DNA of 33,856 nucleotides from Mediterranea massiliensis (GCA_015060695.1 SUYA01000019.1:1-33856), one strand, 5' to 3'; numbered from the stretch's first letter, positions 11,871-19,467 are shown. Notes: a model not told the origin generated them from the letters alone. Numbers and translations: made by a program.

Positions 11871-12413
11871 TCACTCTTTTTCAACTTGCATAAAGCCTAA
11901 TTCGAGCGGAGTCTTTCGCCCAAATATCTTTACCATGACCTTCAGTTTCTTTTTTTCACTATTCACTTCTTCGATGATTCCATCAAAGCCACTGAAAGGG
12001 CCATAATTCACTTTCACAGTTTCACCTACTACATACGGTATATTAAGGTCTTCACCTGCACCCTGTAGTTCATCCACTGTGCCAAGTATGCGATTCACTT
12101 CAGACTGTCTCAGAGGAACAGGTTTATCCATTCCACCCAAGAAACCAATCACATTTGGAGTATTTCTTAAGTGATGAGCAACCTCACCGACCAAAGCAGC
12201 CTCCACCAAAACGTAACCAGGAAGATAACTTCTTTCTTTCACAATTTTCTTACCATTGCGAACCTGATATACTTTTTCTGTAGGAATCAATACCTGAGAC
12301 ACAAAGCCACCCAAATCACTGTTTTTAATATCAGCTTCAAGGTATTCTTTCACTTTGGATTCTTTACCGCTAATAGCACGCAAAACATACCATTTTTTCT
12401 CAATCTCAGACAT
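11871..12413 (-). CDS. nusG: Transcription termination/antitermination factor NusG
   Basis: A 180-residue NusG. The N-terminal NGN domain begins KKWYVLRAISGKESKVKEYLEA and includes the elongated region YLPGYVLVEAAL and PNVIGFLGGMDKPVPL. The C-terminal KOW domain contains VGETVKVNYGPFSGFDGIIEEVN. NusG binds RNA polymerase to modulate pausing and termination and links it to ribosomal protein uS10 or Rho. The gene sits between secE (16-bp gap) and rplK, the standard bacterial order. This protein is distinct from the UpxY-type NusG paralogues that drive Bacteroides capsule operons: the location and full NGN-KOW organisation indicate the housekeeping gene. Confidence 0.97.
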   Translation of the reverse strand: MSEIEKKWYVLRAISGKESKVKEYLEADIKNSDLGGFVSQVLIPTEKVYQVRNGKKIVKERSYLPGYVLVEAALVGEVAHHLRNTPNVIGFLGGMDKPVPLRQSEVNRILGTVDELQGAGEDLNIPYVVGETVKVNYGPFSGFDGIIEEVNSEKKKLKVMVKIFGRKTPLELGFMQVEKE

Positions 12414-12429
12414 GTGTACTCCTAACTTT

Positions 12430-12618
12430 TTAATGTGGATAAATAAGTTCCATCACATTCTCGAAACAAGTGTCCATCAAGAACACCACCAATGCAATAA
12501 GCAGGGAAGCATATAAAACAACTACTGCACTGTTAGTAAGTTCAGAATAAGTAGGCCACGATACTTTATGTACAAGTTCGTTGTAAGTTTCTTTTAAATA
12601 AGCTACAATCTTTTTCAT
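12430..12618 (-). CDS. secE: Preprotein translocase subunit SecE
   Basis: A 62-residue single-span SecE starting MKKIVAYLKETYNELVHKVSWPTYSEL. The amphipathic helix with the conserved KVSWPT motif is followed by one transmembrane segment (about residues 28-48, AVVVLYASLLIALVVFLMD). The frame is open upstream, but those residues are the translation of tRNA-Trp, so the start is the ATG at 12618. SecE clamps the two halves of SecY in the inner membrane. It sits 14 bp downstream of tRNA-Trp and 16 bp before nusG. Confidence 0.95.
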   Translation of the reverse strand: MKKIVAYLKETYNELVHKVSWPTYSELTNSAVVVLYASLLIALVVFLMDTCFENVMELIYPH

Positions 12619-12632
12619 TTCAATAAGATTAG

Positions 12633-12705
12633 CACGGGAGGAGAGGCTCGAACTCCCGACACCCGGTTTTGGAGACCGGTGCTCTACCAACTGAGCTACT
12701 CCCGT
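12633..12705 (-). tRNA. tRNA-Trp (anticodon CCA)
   Basis: A 73-nt cloverleaf: acceptor ACGGGAG/CTCCCGT, D-arm GCTC...GAGC, anticodon stem CCGGT/ACCGG with loop CTCCAAA (anticodon CCA), T-arm GGGAG TTCGAGC CTCTC with one G-T pair, and discriminator G. The 3' CCA is not encoded. It lies between tuf and secE and is probably processed from the same transcript. Confidence 0.97.
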
Positions 12706-12712
12706 TTGAACA

Positions 12713-12747
12713 TAATCAGTTCCCGATACTAAGTCGGGAACTGATTA
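12713..12747 (-). other. Strong hairpin between tuf and tRNA-Trp
   Basis: A perfect 14-bp inverted repeat, TAATCAGTTCCCGA / TCGGGAACTGATTA, around the loop TACTAAG. In transcript sense it begins 18 nt after the tuf stop and ends 8 nt before tRNA-Trp. No T-run follows, so it is not a typical intrinsic terminator. It may protect the tuf mRNA 3' end and mark the processing boundary with the tRNA. Confidence 0.75.
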
Positions 12748-12764
12748 ATTATTTATATAAGGTA

Positions 12765-13949
12765 TTATTCGAGGATTTCAGTAATCTGACCTGAACCTAC
12801 TGTACGTCCACCTTCGCGGATAGCGAAACGAAGACCTACGTTCAAAGCTACCGGATAAATCAACTCAACCTTGATTTCTACGTTATCACCAGGCATTACC
12901 ATTTCAGTACCTTCGGGCAACGAGATTTCACCTGTACAGTCCATTGTACGGAGGTAGAATTGAGGACGATACTTGTTGTGGAACGGAGTGTGACGACCAC
13001 CTTCTTCTTTCTTCAATACATAGATTGAAGCCTTGAAAGTAGTATGAGGCTTGATTTGACCCGGCTTACACAACACCATACCGCGCTTGATTTCGTTCTT
13101 GTCGATACCACGGAGCAACAAACCTACGTTATCACCAGCTTCACCTTGATCCAACAACTTGCGGAACATTTCAACACCGGTTACAACAGACTTCTTGTCT
13201 TCACCCAAACCGAGGATTTGAACTTCGTCACCTACATGGATAACACCAGCTTCGATACGACCAGTTGCTACTGTACCACGACCAGTAATTGAGAATACGT
13301 CTTCAACAGGCATCAAGAACGGTTTATCTACATCACGCGGAGGCAGAGGAATCCAAGTATCACAAGCTTCCATCAACTCCATTACCTTTTCTTCCCACTT
13401 TTCAACGCCGTTCAATGCGCCGAGAGCAGAACCTTGGATAAACGGAGTATTATCACCATCGAATTCGTATGCAGAAAGAAGTTCACGCATTTCCATTTCA
13501 ACGAGTTCCAACATTTCAGCATCGTCAACCATGTCACACTTGTTCAAGAATACAACCAAACGAGGAACGTTTACCTGACGAGCCAAAAGGATGTGTTCGC
13601 GAGTTTGAGGCATCGGACCATCAGTAGCAGCACAAACGATGATAGCACCATCCATCTGAGCAGCACCAGTTACCATGTTCTTAACGTAGTCGGCGTGACC
13701 CGGACAGTCAACGTGTGCATAGTGACGGTTAGCAGTTTCATACTCAACGTGAGCAGTGTTGATAGTGATACCGCGTTCCTTTTCTTCAGGAGCGTTGTCG
13801 ATTGAATCGAATGAACGCAACTCTGACAAACCCTTCTTAGCCAACACTGTAGTGATAGCAGCAGTCAAGGTAGTCTTACCGTGGTCAACGTGACCAATTG
13901 TACCAATGTTTACGTGGGGCTTGGTACGTTCGAATTTCTCTTTAGCCAT
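12765..13949 (-). CDS. tuf: Elongation factor Tu
   Basis: A 394-residue EF-Tu, the GTPase that delivers aminoacyl-tRNA to the ribosomal A site. Visible are the G1 loop GHVDHGKTT (residues 19-27), the switch-I region with ERGITIN, the G3 motif DCPGH (about 81), G4 NKCD (about 136), and domains 2 and 3 including [11 protein letters not shown] and the C-terminal [15 protein letters not shown]. It lies between tRNA-Thr(GGT) and tRNA-Trp, the same context as tufB in E. coli, and is presumably cotranscribed with the tRNAs from the promoter at 14307-14337. Codon choice is conservative and repetitive, as expected for a very highly expressed gene. Confidence 0.99.
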   Translation of the reverse strand: MAKEKFERTKPHVNIGTIGHVDHGKTTLTAAITTVLAKKGLSELRSFDSIDNAPEEKERGITINTAHVEYETANRHYAHVDCPGHADYVKNMVTGAAQMDGAIIVCAATDGPMPQTREHILLARQVNVPRLVVFLNKCDMVDDAEMLELVEMEMRELLSAYEFDGDNTPFIQGSALGALNGVEKWEEKVMELMEACDTWIPLPPRDVDKPFLMPVEDVFSITGRGTVATGRIEAGVIHVGDEVQILGLGEDKKSVVTGVEMFRKLLDQGEAGDNVGLLLRGIDKNEIKRGMVLCKPGQIKPHTTFKASIYVLKKEEGGRHTPFHNKYRPQFYLRTMDCTGEISLPEGTEMVMPGDNVEIKVELIYPVALNVGLRFAIREGGRTVGSGQITEILE

Positions 13950-14001
13950 AGCTTTACTTATTTATTTATTTGATTAATAATCAGCTTTCACTTCTTCAAA
14001 G

Positions 14002-14073
<72 letters not shown>

Positions 14074-14085
14074 AAGAGGATTATG

Positions 14086-14168
14086 TGGGCGAAGATGGAT
14101 TCGAACCACCGAAGGTAAAAACCAGCAGATTTACAGTCTGCCCCATTTGGCCACTCTGGTATTCGCCC
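14086..14168 (-). tRNA. tRNA-Tyr (anticodon GTA)
   Basis: An 83-nt class II tRNA with a long variable arm. Acceptor GGGCGAA/TTCGCCC, anticodon stem GCAGA/TCTGC with loop CTGTAAA (anticodon GTA), T-loop TTCGAAT, discriminator A. It lies 12 bp from tRNA-Thr(GGT), so both are likely cut from one precursor. Confidence 0.97.
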
Positions 14169-14187
14169 ATTATCCATATTTCCTTTG

Positions 14188-14261
14188 AGCCTCTTGTCGG
14201 ATTCGAACCAACGACCCCGAGATTACAAATCACGTGCTCTGGCCAACTGAGCTAAAGAGGC
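14188..14261 (-). tRNA. tRNA-Thr (anticodon TGT)
   Basis: A 74-nt cloverleaf: acceptor GCCTCTT/AAGAGGC, D-arm GCTC...GAGC, anticodon stem CGTGA/TCTCG (one mismatch-tolerant pair) with loop TTTGTAA (anticodon TGT), T-arm GTTGG TTCGAAT CCGAC, discriminator T. It is the first RNA of the tRNA-tuf unit, beginning about 40 nt after the predicted start site. Confidence 0.96.
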
Positions 14262-14267
14262 ATTAAA

Positions 14268-14311
14268 ATTTGCAACCGTCACAGCAAAACCGTGCGGAAA
14301 CGGCTGCAAAT
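14268..14311 (-). terminator. Inverted repeat after hpf: probable terminator overlapping the tRNA-tuf promoter
   Basis: Arms ATTTGCAACCGT (14268-14279) and ACGGCTGCAAAT (14300-14311) pair at 11 of 12 positions. On the minus strand the hairpin is followed by TTTTAAT, fitting termination of the rpsU-xerC-hpf transcript. A smaller nested hairpin CCGT-TTCCGC-ACGG is followed by TTTT. The outer arm overlaps the -7 box of the tRNA-tuf promoter, so the same DNA may end one operon and start the next. Confidence 0.5.
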
Positions 14312-14337
14312 TTAGACATTTATTTTTTACCCACAAA
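14307..14337 (-). promoter_or_regulatory. Bacteroidetes-type promoter for the tRNA-tuf-secE-nusG-rpl unit
   Basis: Minus-strand -7 box TAAATTTG (14307-14314) matches TAnnTTTG exactly. The -33 TTTG lies at 14334-14337 with a 19-bp spacer. It sits about 45 bp before the first tRNA-Thr, in the gap after hpf. Both boxes and spacing fit the housekeeping consensus. Confidence 0.65.
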
Positions 14338-14351
14338 ATTTTTGCGGAATT

Positions 14352-14651
14352 TTATTTGCTTCGTTGTTTTTCTTTGTACTTAACCAGCTGTTTCTCCAAG
14401 GCTTCTATAGACAAATCAACAGCCTCTTCAAACGTATCGCACACTTTATTAGCATAAAATTCACCGTTAGGAACCAACACTTTCACTCCGGCTTCTTTAT
14501 TTGCAGCGGTTTCTGGTTTAACTACTTTTAGTGACACCTCCACTTTCTTTATATCGTCGTAAAATTTCTCCAACTTAGCAGTTTTCTTTTGGATAAACGC
14601 CTGAAGTTGTTCTGACGCATCAAAATGAATCGATTGAATTCTTACTTCCAT
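14352..14651 (-). CDS. hpf: Ribosome hibernation promoting factor, short form (HPF/RaiA family)
   Basis: A 99-residue HPF starting MEVRIQSIHFDASEQLQAFIQKKTAKLEKFYDDI. It has the family's beta-alpha-beta-beta-beta-alpha pattern and the conserved C-terminal helix DTFEEAVDLSIEALEKQLVKYKEK. It binds the 30S decoding channel and silences ribosomes in stationary phase. There is no C-terminal dimerisation domain, so this is the short class, not the long HPF that makes 100S dimers by itself. It follows the tyrosine recombinase by 18 bp and rpsU further upstream. Confidence 0.93.
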   Translation of the reverse strand: MEVRIQSIHFDASEQLQAFIQKKTAKLEKFYDDIKKVEVSLKVVKPETAANKEAGVKVLVPNGEFYANKVCDTFEEAVDLSIEALEKQLVKYKEKQRSK

Positions 14652-14669
14652 AAAAACCTCCTTTTTTCT

Positions 14670-15554
14670 TTAAGCCCTTGGATGGGCTTGGTTATACATT
14701 CGTTTCAGCTCTTCAAAAGTGGTATGGGTGTAAATCTCCGTTGCCGCCAAACTTTCGTGCCCTAACAACTCCTTTATTGCGCCAAGTTCTGCTTCGTTAT
14801 TCAGCATCGTTGTTGCAAAAGTATGTCTCAGCACATGCGGACTTCGCTTCTTCACCGTCGTCACTTTCGACAAACCTTGTTTCACAATTTTCGTTACGAT
14901 ACTTTCGGTCAATCGCTCGCCGTTATTCTTCACCAGAAAAGGTCCTGATGTTTCTCCGACAGCTTCTTTCCGTTTGTTGAGATATTCTTGGATTTCCGTT
15001 CTTAGCTCTTCTCCGAAGGGTATCAAACGTTGTTTGTTTCGTTTTCCTGTCACCTTAATTAATAAGGTGGAGCAATCAACGTCTTTATCATCCAATCCTA
15101 TCAACTCCGCGCGCCTCATACCGGTGGAATAAAACATCAATATTACCATCCTATTTCGGCATTCTTCAAAACTTCCATCACAATCCGCTTCATCTAACAA
15201 TCTATCCATATCCTCCTCTCTCACAAACGTCGGGAGCACTTTTTTGTTTTTCGGTCTCACCACCTTAGGCACCGGGTCAACAGTTATTAACCCTCTGCGC
15301 AACAAAAATCGATAGAAAGATCGAAGCGAACTCAATTTTCTATTTATCGAAGTCGAAGTATATCCTTGATTCATTAAAGAGATTACCCATTCACGAATCA
15401 CAGGAGCTTCCACCTCTTCCGGAGTCAAATCACCCGTTTCTTTATTTACAAACGCCTCGAATTGCAAGATATCATCCCGATAAGCCCTTATCGTTTTTTC
15501 GGAATAATTCCGTTCAAAGTTCAAATATTCAAGAAACGAATCTATCAACAGCAT
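14670..15554 (-). CDS. xerC: Tyrosine recombinase of the XerC/XerD type
   Basis: A 294-residue site-specific recombinase. The N-terminal SAM-like core-binding domain (LIDSFLEYLNFERNYSEKTIRAYRDDI) is followed by the catalytic domain with R147 (STGMRRAEL), the H240-x-x-R243 pair (PHVLRHTFATTM), H266 (LLGHESLAATE) and nucleophile Y275 (IYTH). Length and all active-site residues match Xer proteins that resolve chromosome dimers at dif. It is encoded with rpsU and hpf, a common Bacteroidetes order, rather than inside a mobile element. Telling XerC from XerD needs a phylogeny; the symbol xerC is my best guess. Confidence 0.88.
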   Translation of the reverse strand: MLLIDSFLEYLNFERNYSEKTIRAYRDDILQFEAFVNKETGDLTPEEVEAPVIREWVISLMNQGYTSTSINRKLSSLRSFYRFLLRRGLITVDPVPKVVRPKNKKVLPTFVREEDMDRLLDEADCDGSFEECRNRMVILMFYSTGMRRAELIGLDDKDVDCSTLLIKVTGKRNKQRLIPFGEELRTEIQEYLNKRKEAVGETSGPFLVKNNGERLTESIVTKIVKQGLSKVTTVKKRSPHVLRHTFATTMLNNEAELGAIKELLGHESLAATEIYTHTTFEELKRMYNQAHPRA

Positions 15555-15627
15555 ATCGCTACACTTTAAATTTCATGCAACGAATATATGAAAAAGAATT
15601 CAATAATTCAAAGAAAATTACGAATAA

Positions 15628-15819
15628 TTAATCTTCTACTTGATGAAGTTGTTGAACGTAAACGGCACGTTCCTTCTTAAGTCTCTTAATTACAGACGGT
15701 TTGTCGAACTGTTGTCTGCTTCTCAATTCTTTCACTACACCAGTCTTTTCAAATTTGCGTTTGAACTTTTTCAGTGCCTTTTCAATGTTTTCGCCTTCTT
15801 TAACAGGTACTACAATCAT
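15628..15819 (-). CDS. rpsU: 30S ribosomal protein bS21
   Basis: A 63-residue very basic protein starting MIVVPVKEGENIEKALKKFKRKFEKTGVVKELRSRQQF. This is the S21 pattern, with the conserved ALKKFKRKFEKTG helix and a Lys/Arg-rich end. S21 sits on the 30S platform near the anti-Shine-Dalgarno sequence. In Bacteroidetes S21, with S18 and S6, helps hide that sequence, in keeping with the weak Shine-Dalgarno use seen across this window. It is first in the rpsU-xerC-hpf operon, directly after the promoter at 15875-15905, with 73 bp to the recombinase gene. Confidence 0.96.
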   Translation of the reverse strand: MIVVPVKEGENIEKALKKFKRKFEKTGVVKELRSRQQFDKPSVIKRLKKERAVYVQQLHQVED

Positions 15820-15874
15820 TTTTTTTAGTTTAAAAAGTTAATGTTATACAATCTCTCGATTTTAAATTGAGCGG

Positions 15875-15905
15875 CAAAATTACATATAGTTTCTTTATTC
15901 ACAAA
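15875..15905 (-). promoter_or_regulatory. Bacteroidetes-type promoter for rpsU-xerC-hpf
   Basis: Minus-strand -7 box TAATTTTG (15875-15882) and -33 TTTG (15902-15905), spacer 19 bp. It is 55 bp upstream of rpsU and points away from the pepP-type gene. Confidence 0.65.
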
Positions 15906-15921
15906 ACTTTCCGGCAAAAAA

Positions 15922-15952
15922 GTTGATTTTTAAAAGAAAGTACCTACCTTTG
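15922..15952 (+). promoter_or_regulatory. Bacteroidetes-type promoter for the aminopeptidase P gene
   Basis: -33 GTTG (15922-15925) and -7 TACCTTTG (15945-15952), spacer 19 bp, 30 bp before the ATG at 15983. It stands back to back with the rpsU promoter; the two -33 elements are only 16 bp apart. Confidence 0.6.
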
Positions 15953-15982
15953 AGCAAAATTAAAATTTAAACAATCTACTCC

Positions 15983-17749
15983 ATGAAACAAGAAATCAAA
16001 CAACGCATTGCAGCTTTACAACATTGGATGAAGGCGCAAGGACTCGATGCTTTCATCGTACCGACTACCGACCCTCATAACAGCGAATATGTAGCTCAAC
16101 ATTGGGAAGCCCGCCGTTGGTTGACCGGCTTTACCGGCTCGGCAGGTACTGCTGTCGTCACCCTAAAAAAAGCAGGTCTTTGGACCGATTCTCGCTATTT
16201 CCTGCAAGCAGAAGAGCAGTTAAAGGGTAGCGGAATTGTTCTTTTCCGCGAGAAATTACCCGAAACACCTACTATCGGCCAATGGTTGAAGAAAGAATTG
16301 AAGAAGGATGGGGTCATCGGTATAGATGGTTGGGTAGATAACGGCAGTTATAACGACGACTTAACAGAAAATCGTTTACCACTACCCATCTATAAAGGCG
16401 ATCCGTTCAAAACTATCTGGCAGAATCGTCCACCCATGCCGCAAGGTTCGGTATTCATACACGATTTGAAATTTGCCGGAGAAAGTTGTCAAGAGAAACT
16501 AGCCCGTATCCGACAGTTCATCCGCATCAGCCACCCTGAAAGTAAGGGCATCTTGCTCTCGGCTCTCGATGAGATTGCCTGGGCACTGAACTTACGTTGC
16601 GACGATGTGCATTGCAATCCGGTGTTCATCAGCTATCTGCACATCACTCTGCAAAAAGCCACCCTATATATTAATAAGGTGAAGTTACCGGAAGAGATAG
16701 AAACGTACCTGGCCGAAAACCATATCGCCATCAAGCCTTACGAAAAAGTGGAAAGCGACCTAAAACGTGTCAAACAAACTACGCTTTATGCGGCTTCGCT
16801 GAACGGACAACTGAAGCAGGCCATCGCCAACGGCAAGGCTTTATCACCTTCGCCCGTGGCTTTGATGAAATGCGTTAAGAATCCGGTTGAACAAGAAGGC
16901 TTTAGAAGGGCTATGGAACGCGACGGTGTAGCCATGGTGAAATTCCTAAAATGGCTGAAACCTGCTGTAGAAGCCGGCGGGCAAACCGAGTTGAGCATTG
17001 ATGCCAAGCTATCTTCTTTGCGTGCCGAGCAGGCCGATTACCGAGGCATCAGCTTCGATACTATCGCCGGATATGGTACTCATGGCGCCATCGTTCACTA
17101 TGAACCGACACCAGAAACCGACATCCCCGTCGAGCCTCGCGGTTTCTTGTTGCTTGATAGTGGTGGACAGTACTTAGACGGAACAACCGATATTACCCGC
17201 ACCATCGCTTTAGGAGCACTCAACGAAGAGGAGAAACGCGACTACACATTGGTGCTGAAGGGTATGCTACAAATACAGAACATCCATTTCCCCGAAGGTA
17301 CTTGCGGCACACAGCTCGACATTCTGGCCCGCCAATTCATGTGGAAAGAGGGTATCAATTACCTGCATGGCACCGGCCACGGTGTAGGCACCTTCCTCTG
17401 TGTCCACGAAGGGCCTCATCAGATGCGAATGAATCATATGCCCACATTGCTGAAACCCGGCATGACTTTGACCGACGAACCAGGTATCTATAAACCGGGA
17501 CGACACGGCATTCGTACCGAAAACACACTGCTCATTGTACCGGCTGCCGAAACAGAATTCGGTAGGTTCTTCAAGTTTGAGCCACTCACGCTCTGCCCCA
17601 TTGATAAAGCAGGAATTCTGTCCGAAATGATGACAAACGACGAAAAACAATGGCTCAACGAATACCACGAATTAGTATATAACCGATTGGCTCCTTTACT
17701 CGATGATGAACATCGCGAATGGCTACGCCAAGCAACTTTACCTTTATAA
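15983..17749 (+). CDS. Xaa-Pro aminopeptidase (M24 family, aminopeptidase P)
   Basis: A 588-residue cytoplasmic metallopeptidase that removes the N-terminal residue before proline. It has the long three-domain layout of eukaryotic-type aminopeptidase P1 rather than the roughly 440-residue E. coli PepP: two creatinase-like N-terminal domains (TTDPHNSEYVAQHWEARRWL, TGFTGSAGTAVV; about residues 1-300), then the pita-bread catalytic domain. The five metal ligands are all present: D392 (LLLDSGG), D403 (DITRT), H466 (GTGHGVG), E499 (DEPGIY) and E513 (RTENT). It starts 30 bp after a TAnnTTTG promoter and is followed 3 bp later by the carbonic-anhydrase-like gene, so the two form an operon. Confidence 0.95.
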   Translation: MKQEIKQRIAALQHWMKAQGLDAFIVPTTDPHNSEYVAQHWEARRWLTGFTGSAGTAVVTLKKAGLWTDSRYFLQAEEQLKGSGIVLFREKLPETPTIGQWLKKELKKDGVIGIDGWVDNGSYNDDLTENRLPLPIYKGDPFKTIWQNRPPMPQGSVFIHDLKFAGESCQEKLARIRQFIRISHPESKGILLSALDEIAWALNLRCDDVHCNPVFISYLHITLQKATLYINKVKLPEEIETYLAENHIAIKPYEKVESDLKRVKQTTLYAASLNGQLKQAIANGKALSPSPVALMKCVKNPVEQEGFRRAMERDGVAMVKFLKWLKPAVEAGGQTELSIDAKLSSLRAEQADYRGISFDTIAGYGTHGAIVHYEPTPETDIPVEPRGFLLLDSGGQYLDGTTDITRTIALGALNEEEKRDYTLVLKGMLQIQNIHFPEGTCGTQLDILARQFMWKEGINYLHGTGHGVGTFLCVHEGPHQMRMNHMPTLLKPGMTLTDEPGIYKPGRHGIRTENTLLIVPAAETEFGRFFKFEPLTLCPIDKAGILSEMMTNDEKQWLNEYHELVYNRLAPLLDDEHREWLRQATLPL

Positions 17750-17752
17750 GAT

Positions 17753-18280
17753 ATGGCAATTATAAAATCAGTCAGAGGATTTACTCCTGAAATAGGCAAA
17801 GAGTGTTATTTGGCCGACAATGCCGTCATCATTGGCGATGTAAAGATTGGCGATGGATGCAGCATCTGGTTTGGCACGGTGCTTCGCGGCGATGTTAATT
17901 CTATCCGCATTGGCAACGGTGTCAACATCCAGGATGGCGCAGTACTCCACACGCTTTATCAGAAATCGACCATTGAAATTGGTGACCATGTCTCCGTTGG
18001 ACACAACGTCACCATCCACGGAGCTTCTGTCAAAGATTATGCCTTGATAGGAATGGGTTCCACTCTTTTAGACCACGCCGTTGTAGGCGAAGGGGCTATT
18101 GTGGCTGCCGGCTCGTTGGTACTCAGCAACACTGTTATCGAACCGGGTAGCATCTGGGGTGGTGTACCAGCCAAGTTCATCAAAAAAGTGGCACCCGAAC
18201 AGGCTAAGGAAATAAACCAAAAAATAGCACACAACTACCACATGTATGCTTCTTGGTATCAAGAAGAGGAGGAAAAGTAA
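17753..18280 (+). CDS. Gamma-class carbonic anhydrase-like hexapeptide-repeat protein
   Basis: A 175-residue left-handed beta-helix protein with repeated hexapeptides (AVIIGDVKIGDGCSIWFGTVLRGDV, VNIQDGAVLH, IGDHVSVGHNVTIHG, VVGEGAIVAAGSLV). Three histidines lie at H66, H84 and H89, the arrangement of the zinc ligands in Methanosarcina Cam (two of them five residues apart), so metal binding is likely. The C-terminal helix (APEQAKEINQKIAHNYHMYASWY) is typical of the YrdA/PaaY branch, whose members range from active carbonic anhydrase to unknown function. It probably forms a trimer. It starts 3 bp after the aminopeptidase stop. Catalysis is inferred, not shown. Confidence 0.88.
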   Translation: MAIIKSVRGFTPEIGKECYLADNAVIIGDVKIGDGCSIWFGTVLRGDVNSIRIGNGVNIQDGAVLHTLYQKSTIEIGDHVSVGHNVTIHGASVKDYALIGMGSTLLDHAVVGEGAIVAAGSLVLSNTVIEPGSIWGGVPAKFIKKVAPEQAKEINQKIAHNYHMYASWYQEEEEK

Positions 18281-18346
18281 GTGGATGCTTATGACGTTAA
18301 TGCTTCTTGCACTACCTGAATGGGTATCACACAATAAGTAGATTAG

Positions 18347-18455
18347 CTGCTCACGGCCGTGAGCAGATCGTACCACAGCTGTGGCACGAGCGCACCACGG
18401 CTGTGAGACGAGCGTACCACAGTTGTGAGACGAGCGTACCACGACTGTGGTTCGC
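18347..18455. repeat. Five-unit array of palindromes with exact 22-bp period
   Basis: The 355-bp gap between the carbonic-anhydrase-like gene and the next glycosyltransferase contains this array and little else. Unit 0 is a perfect 20-bp palindrome, CTGCTCACGGCCGTGAGCAG (18347-18366). Units 1-4 are imperfect direct repeats starting at 18370, 18392, 18414 and 18436, of the form GTACCACAGCTGTGGCACG then AGC. The centres of dyad symmetry fall at 18356.5, 18378.5, 18400.5, 18422.5 and 18444.5. The period is not a multiple of three and the units change through all frames, so the open frame that crosses it is not a gene. It could be operator DNA, a small-RNA hairpin series or a mobile palindromic repeat. 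Confidence 0.85.
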
Positions 18456-18575
18456 TATAATAGGTATAGATAAAGATGAATTTTCCTTAAGACTATTGCC
18501 AAAGATAGCATATACCGATTGGAAACATCTACGAAATATAAGAGCAAAAGAAAAGAGAGTCTGATTTTTTATTGT

Positions 18576-18583
18576 TACTTTTG
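18576..18583 (+). promoter_or_regulatory. Possible -7 box for the first glycosyltransferase gene
   Basis: TACTTTTG matches TAnnTTTG exactly and lies 52 bp before the ATG at 18636. I see no convincing -33 TTTG at the right distance, only a T-run just upstream, so this is a moderate call. Confidence 0.4.
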
Positions 18584-18635
18584 TTGCCACAATGATGTTA
18601 ATCACAATAGCCAATAACCCATTAAAGGACAAAGA

Positions 18636-19430
18636 ATGAATACTACTCCCAAGATACCCACACCTCAAGTCATCGTATCGTTGACTTCGTTTCCGGCTGC
18701 CATTGCTTATGCCACCCAAGCAGTACAATCTATCTTAAACGGCACTGTCTTGCCCGACAAATTGGTACTATACCTCACCTTCTCACAATTTGGTGAAGCT
18801 GGTGTTCCACAAGAACTTATGAAGTTGGCAGATGCCAACCCACTCTTTGAGGTTCGCGACTACCCAAGGGATATCCGTTCGTATCGCAAACTGATTCCTG
18901 CCTTAACCGACTTTCCCGATGCGATAATCGTAACTATCGATGACGACGTGGCCTACCATAAGAATATGTTACGCGATTTGTTGCAGTTACACAAGCAAAT
19001 GCCAAATGCTATATTGGCCCATCGTGCCAAACTCATCAAGCCTAACAAGCCCTACCGTAAATGGAGAAAATATAGGTGGTATCACTTCTTGACGAAAAAG
19101 ATTCATGCCAGCTTCAGGAATATACAGACCGGCGTGGGAGGTGTATTGTATCCGCCTCATTGCTTAAAACCGGAAATGATGAACGTTGATTTATTTACCG
19201 AACTGGCACCTACCACAGACGATATTTGGTTCTGGGCTGCAGGTGTTGCCAATGGTTATCCGGTCGTACCCGTCCCATTTGGCCACAACAAACCGAAAGG
19301 AGTGGGTAAACCACACACATTGTCATTGAAAACTGTCAATTTCAAATCGGGCACAGATCGCAATGTTGCCGCATTCAAGAAGATACTCGGAAAATACCCG
19401 ATAGTCAAACAACGGGTGGAAAACACTTAA
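18636..19430 (+). CDS. Glycosyltransferase, GT-A type (paralogue A)
   Basis: A 264-residue soluble protein without signal peptide. The N-terminal VIVSLTSFPAAIAYATQAVQSIL resembles the nucleotide-sugar-binding start of GT-A glycosyltransferases, and residues 102-104 form a DDD metal-binding motif in the context IVTIDDDVAYHKNML. The conserved middle PYRKWRKYRWYHF and GVGGVLYPPHCL plus the acidic PTTDDIWFW segment are shared with the gene at 20575, at roughly 60% identity by eye. Such proteins transfer sugars on the cytoplasmic face during LPS or capsule synthesis. Donor and acceptor cannot be read from the sequence. It converges on the minus-strand gene at 19468, from which it is separated by 37 bp. 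Confidence 0.75.
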   Translation: MNTTPKIPTPQVIVSLTSFPAAIAYATQAVQSILNGTVLPDKLVLYLTFSQFGEAGVPQELMKLADANPLFEVRDYPRDIRSYRKLIPALTDFPDAIIVTIDDDVAYHKNMLRDLLQLHKQMPNAILAHRAKLIKPNKPYRKWRKYRWYHFLTKKIHASFRNIQTGVGGVLYPPHCLKPEMMNVDLFTELAPTTDDIWFWAAGVANGYPVVPVPFGHNKPKGVGKPHTLSLKTVNFKSGTDRNVAAFKKILGKYPIVKQRVENT

Positions 19431-19467
19431 TGATAGCAAACCGATGTAAGCCTACCCTACGCTTGGT

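Noticed and set aside
12619..12690. N-terminal extension of secE
   Set aside because: The extra residues are the translation of tRNA-Trp; the conserved SecE start is at 12618.
14670..15554. Integrase of an integrated mobile element
   Set aside because: It sits in a conserved rpsU-hpf setting with no att repeats or phage genes, and its length fits a housekeeping Xer protein.
18347..18455. CRISPR array
   Set aside because: There are no unique spacers: units are contiguous 22-bp palindromes, and no cas genes are nearby.
18068..18564. Open frames on both strands crossing the 22-bp palindrome array
   Set aside because: The 22-bp period is not a multiple of three, and one frame also overlaps the clear carbonic-anhydrase-like gene.
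19431..19467. Bidirectional terminator between convergent glycan genes
   Set aside because: AAACC/GGTTT and AAGC/GCTT arms exist but need a 5-base bulge and lack good T-runs, so support is too weak.
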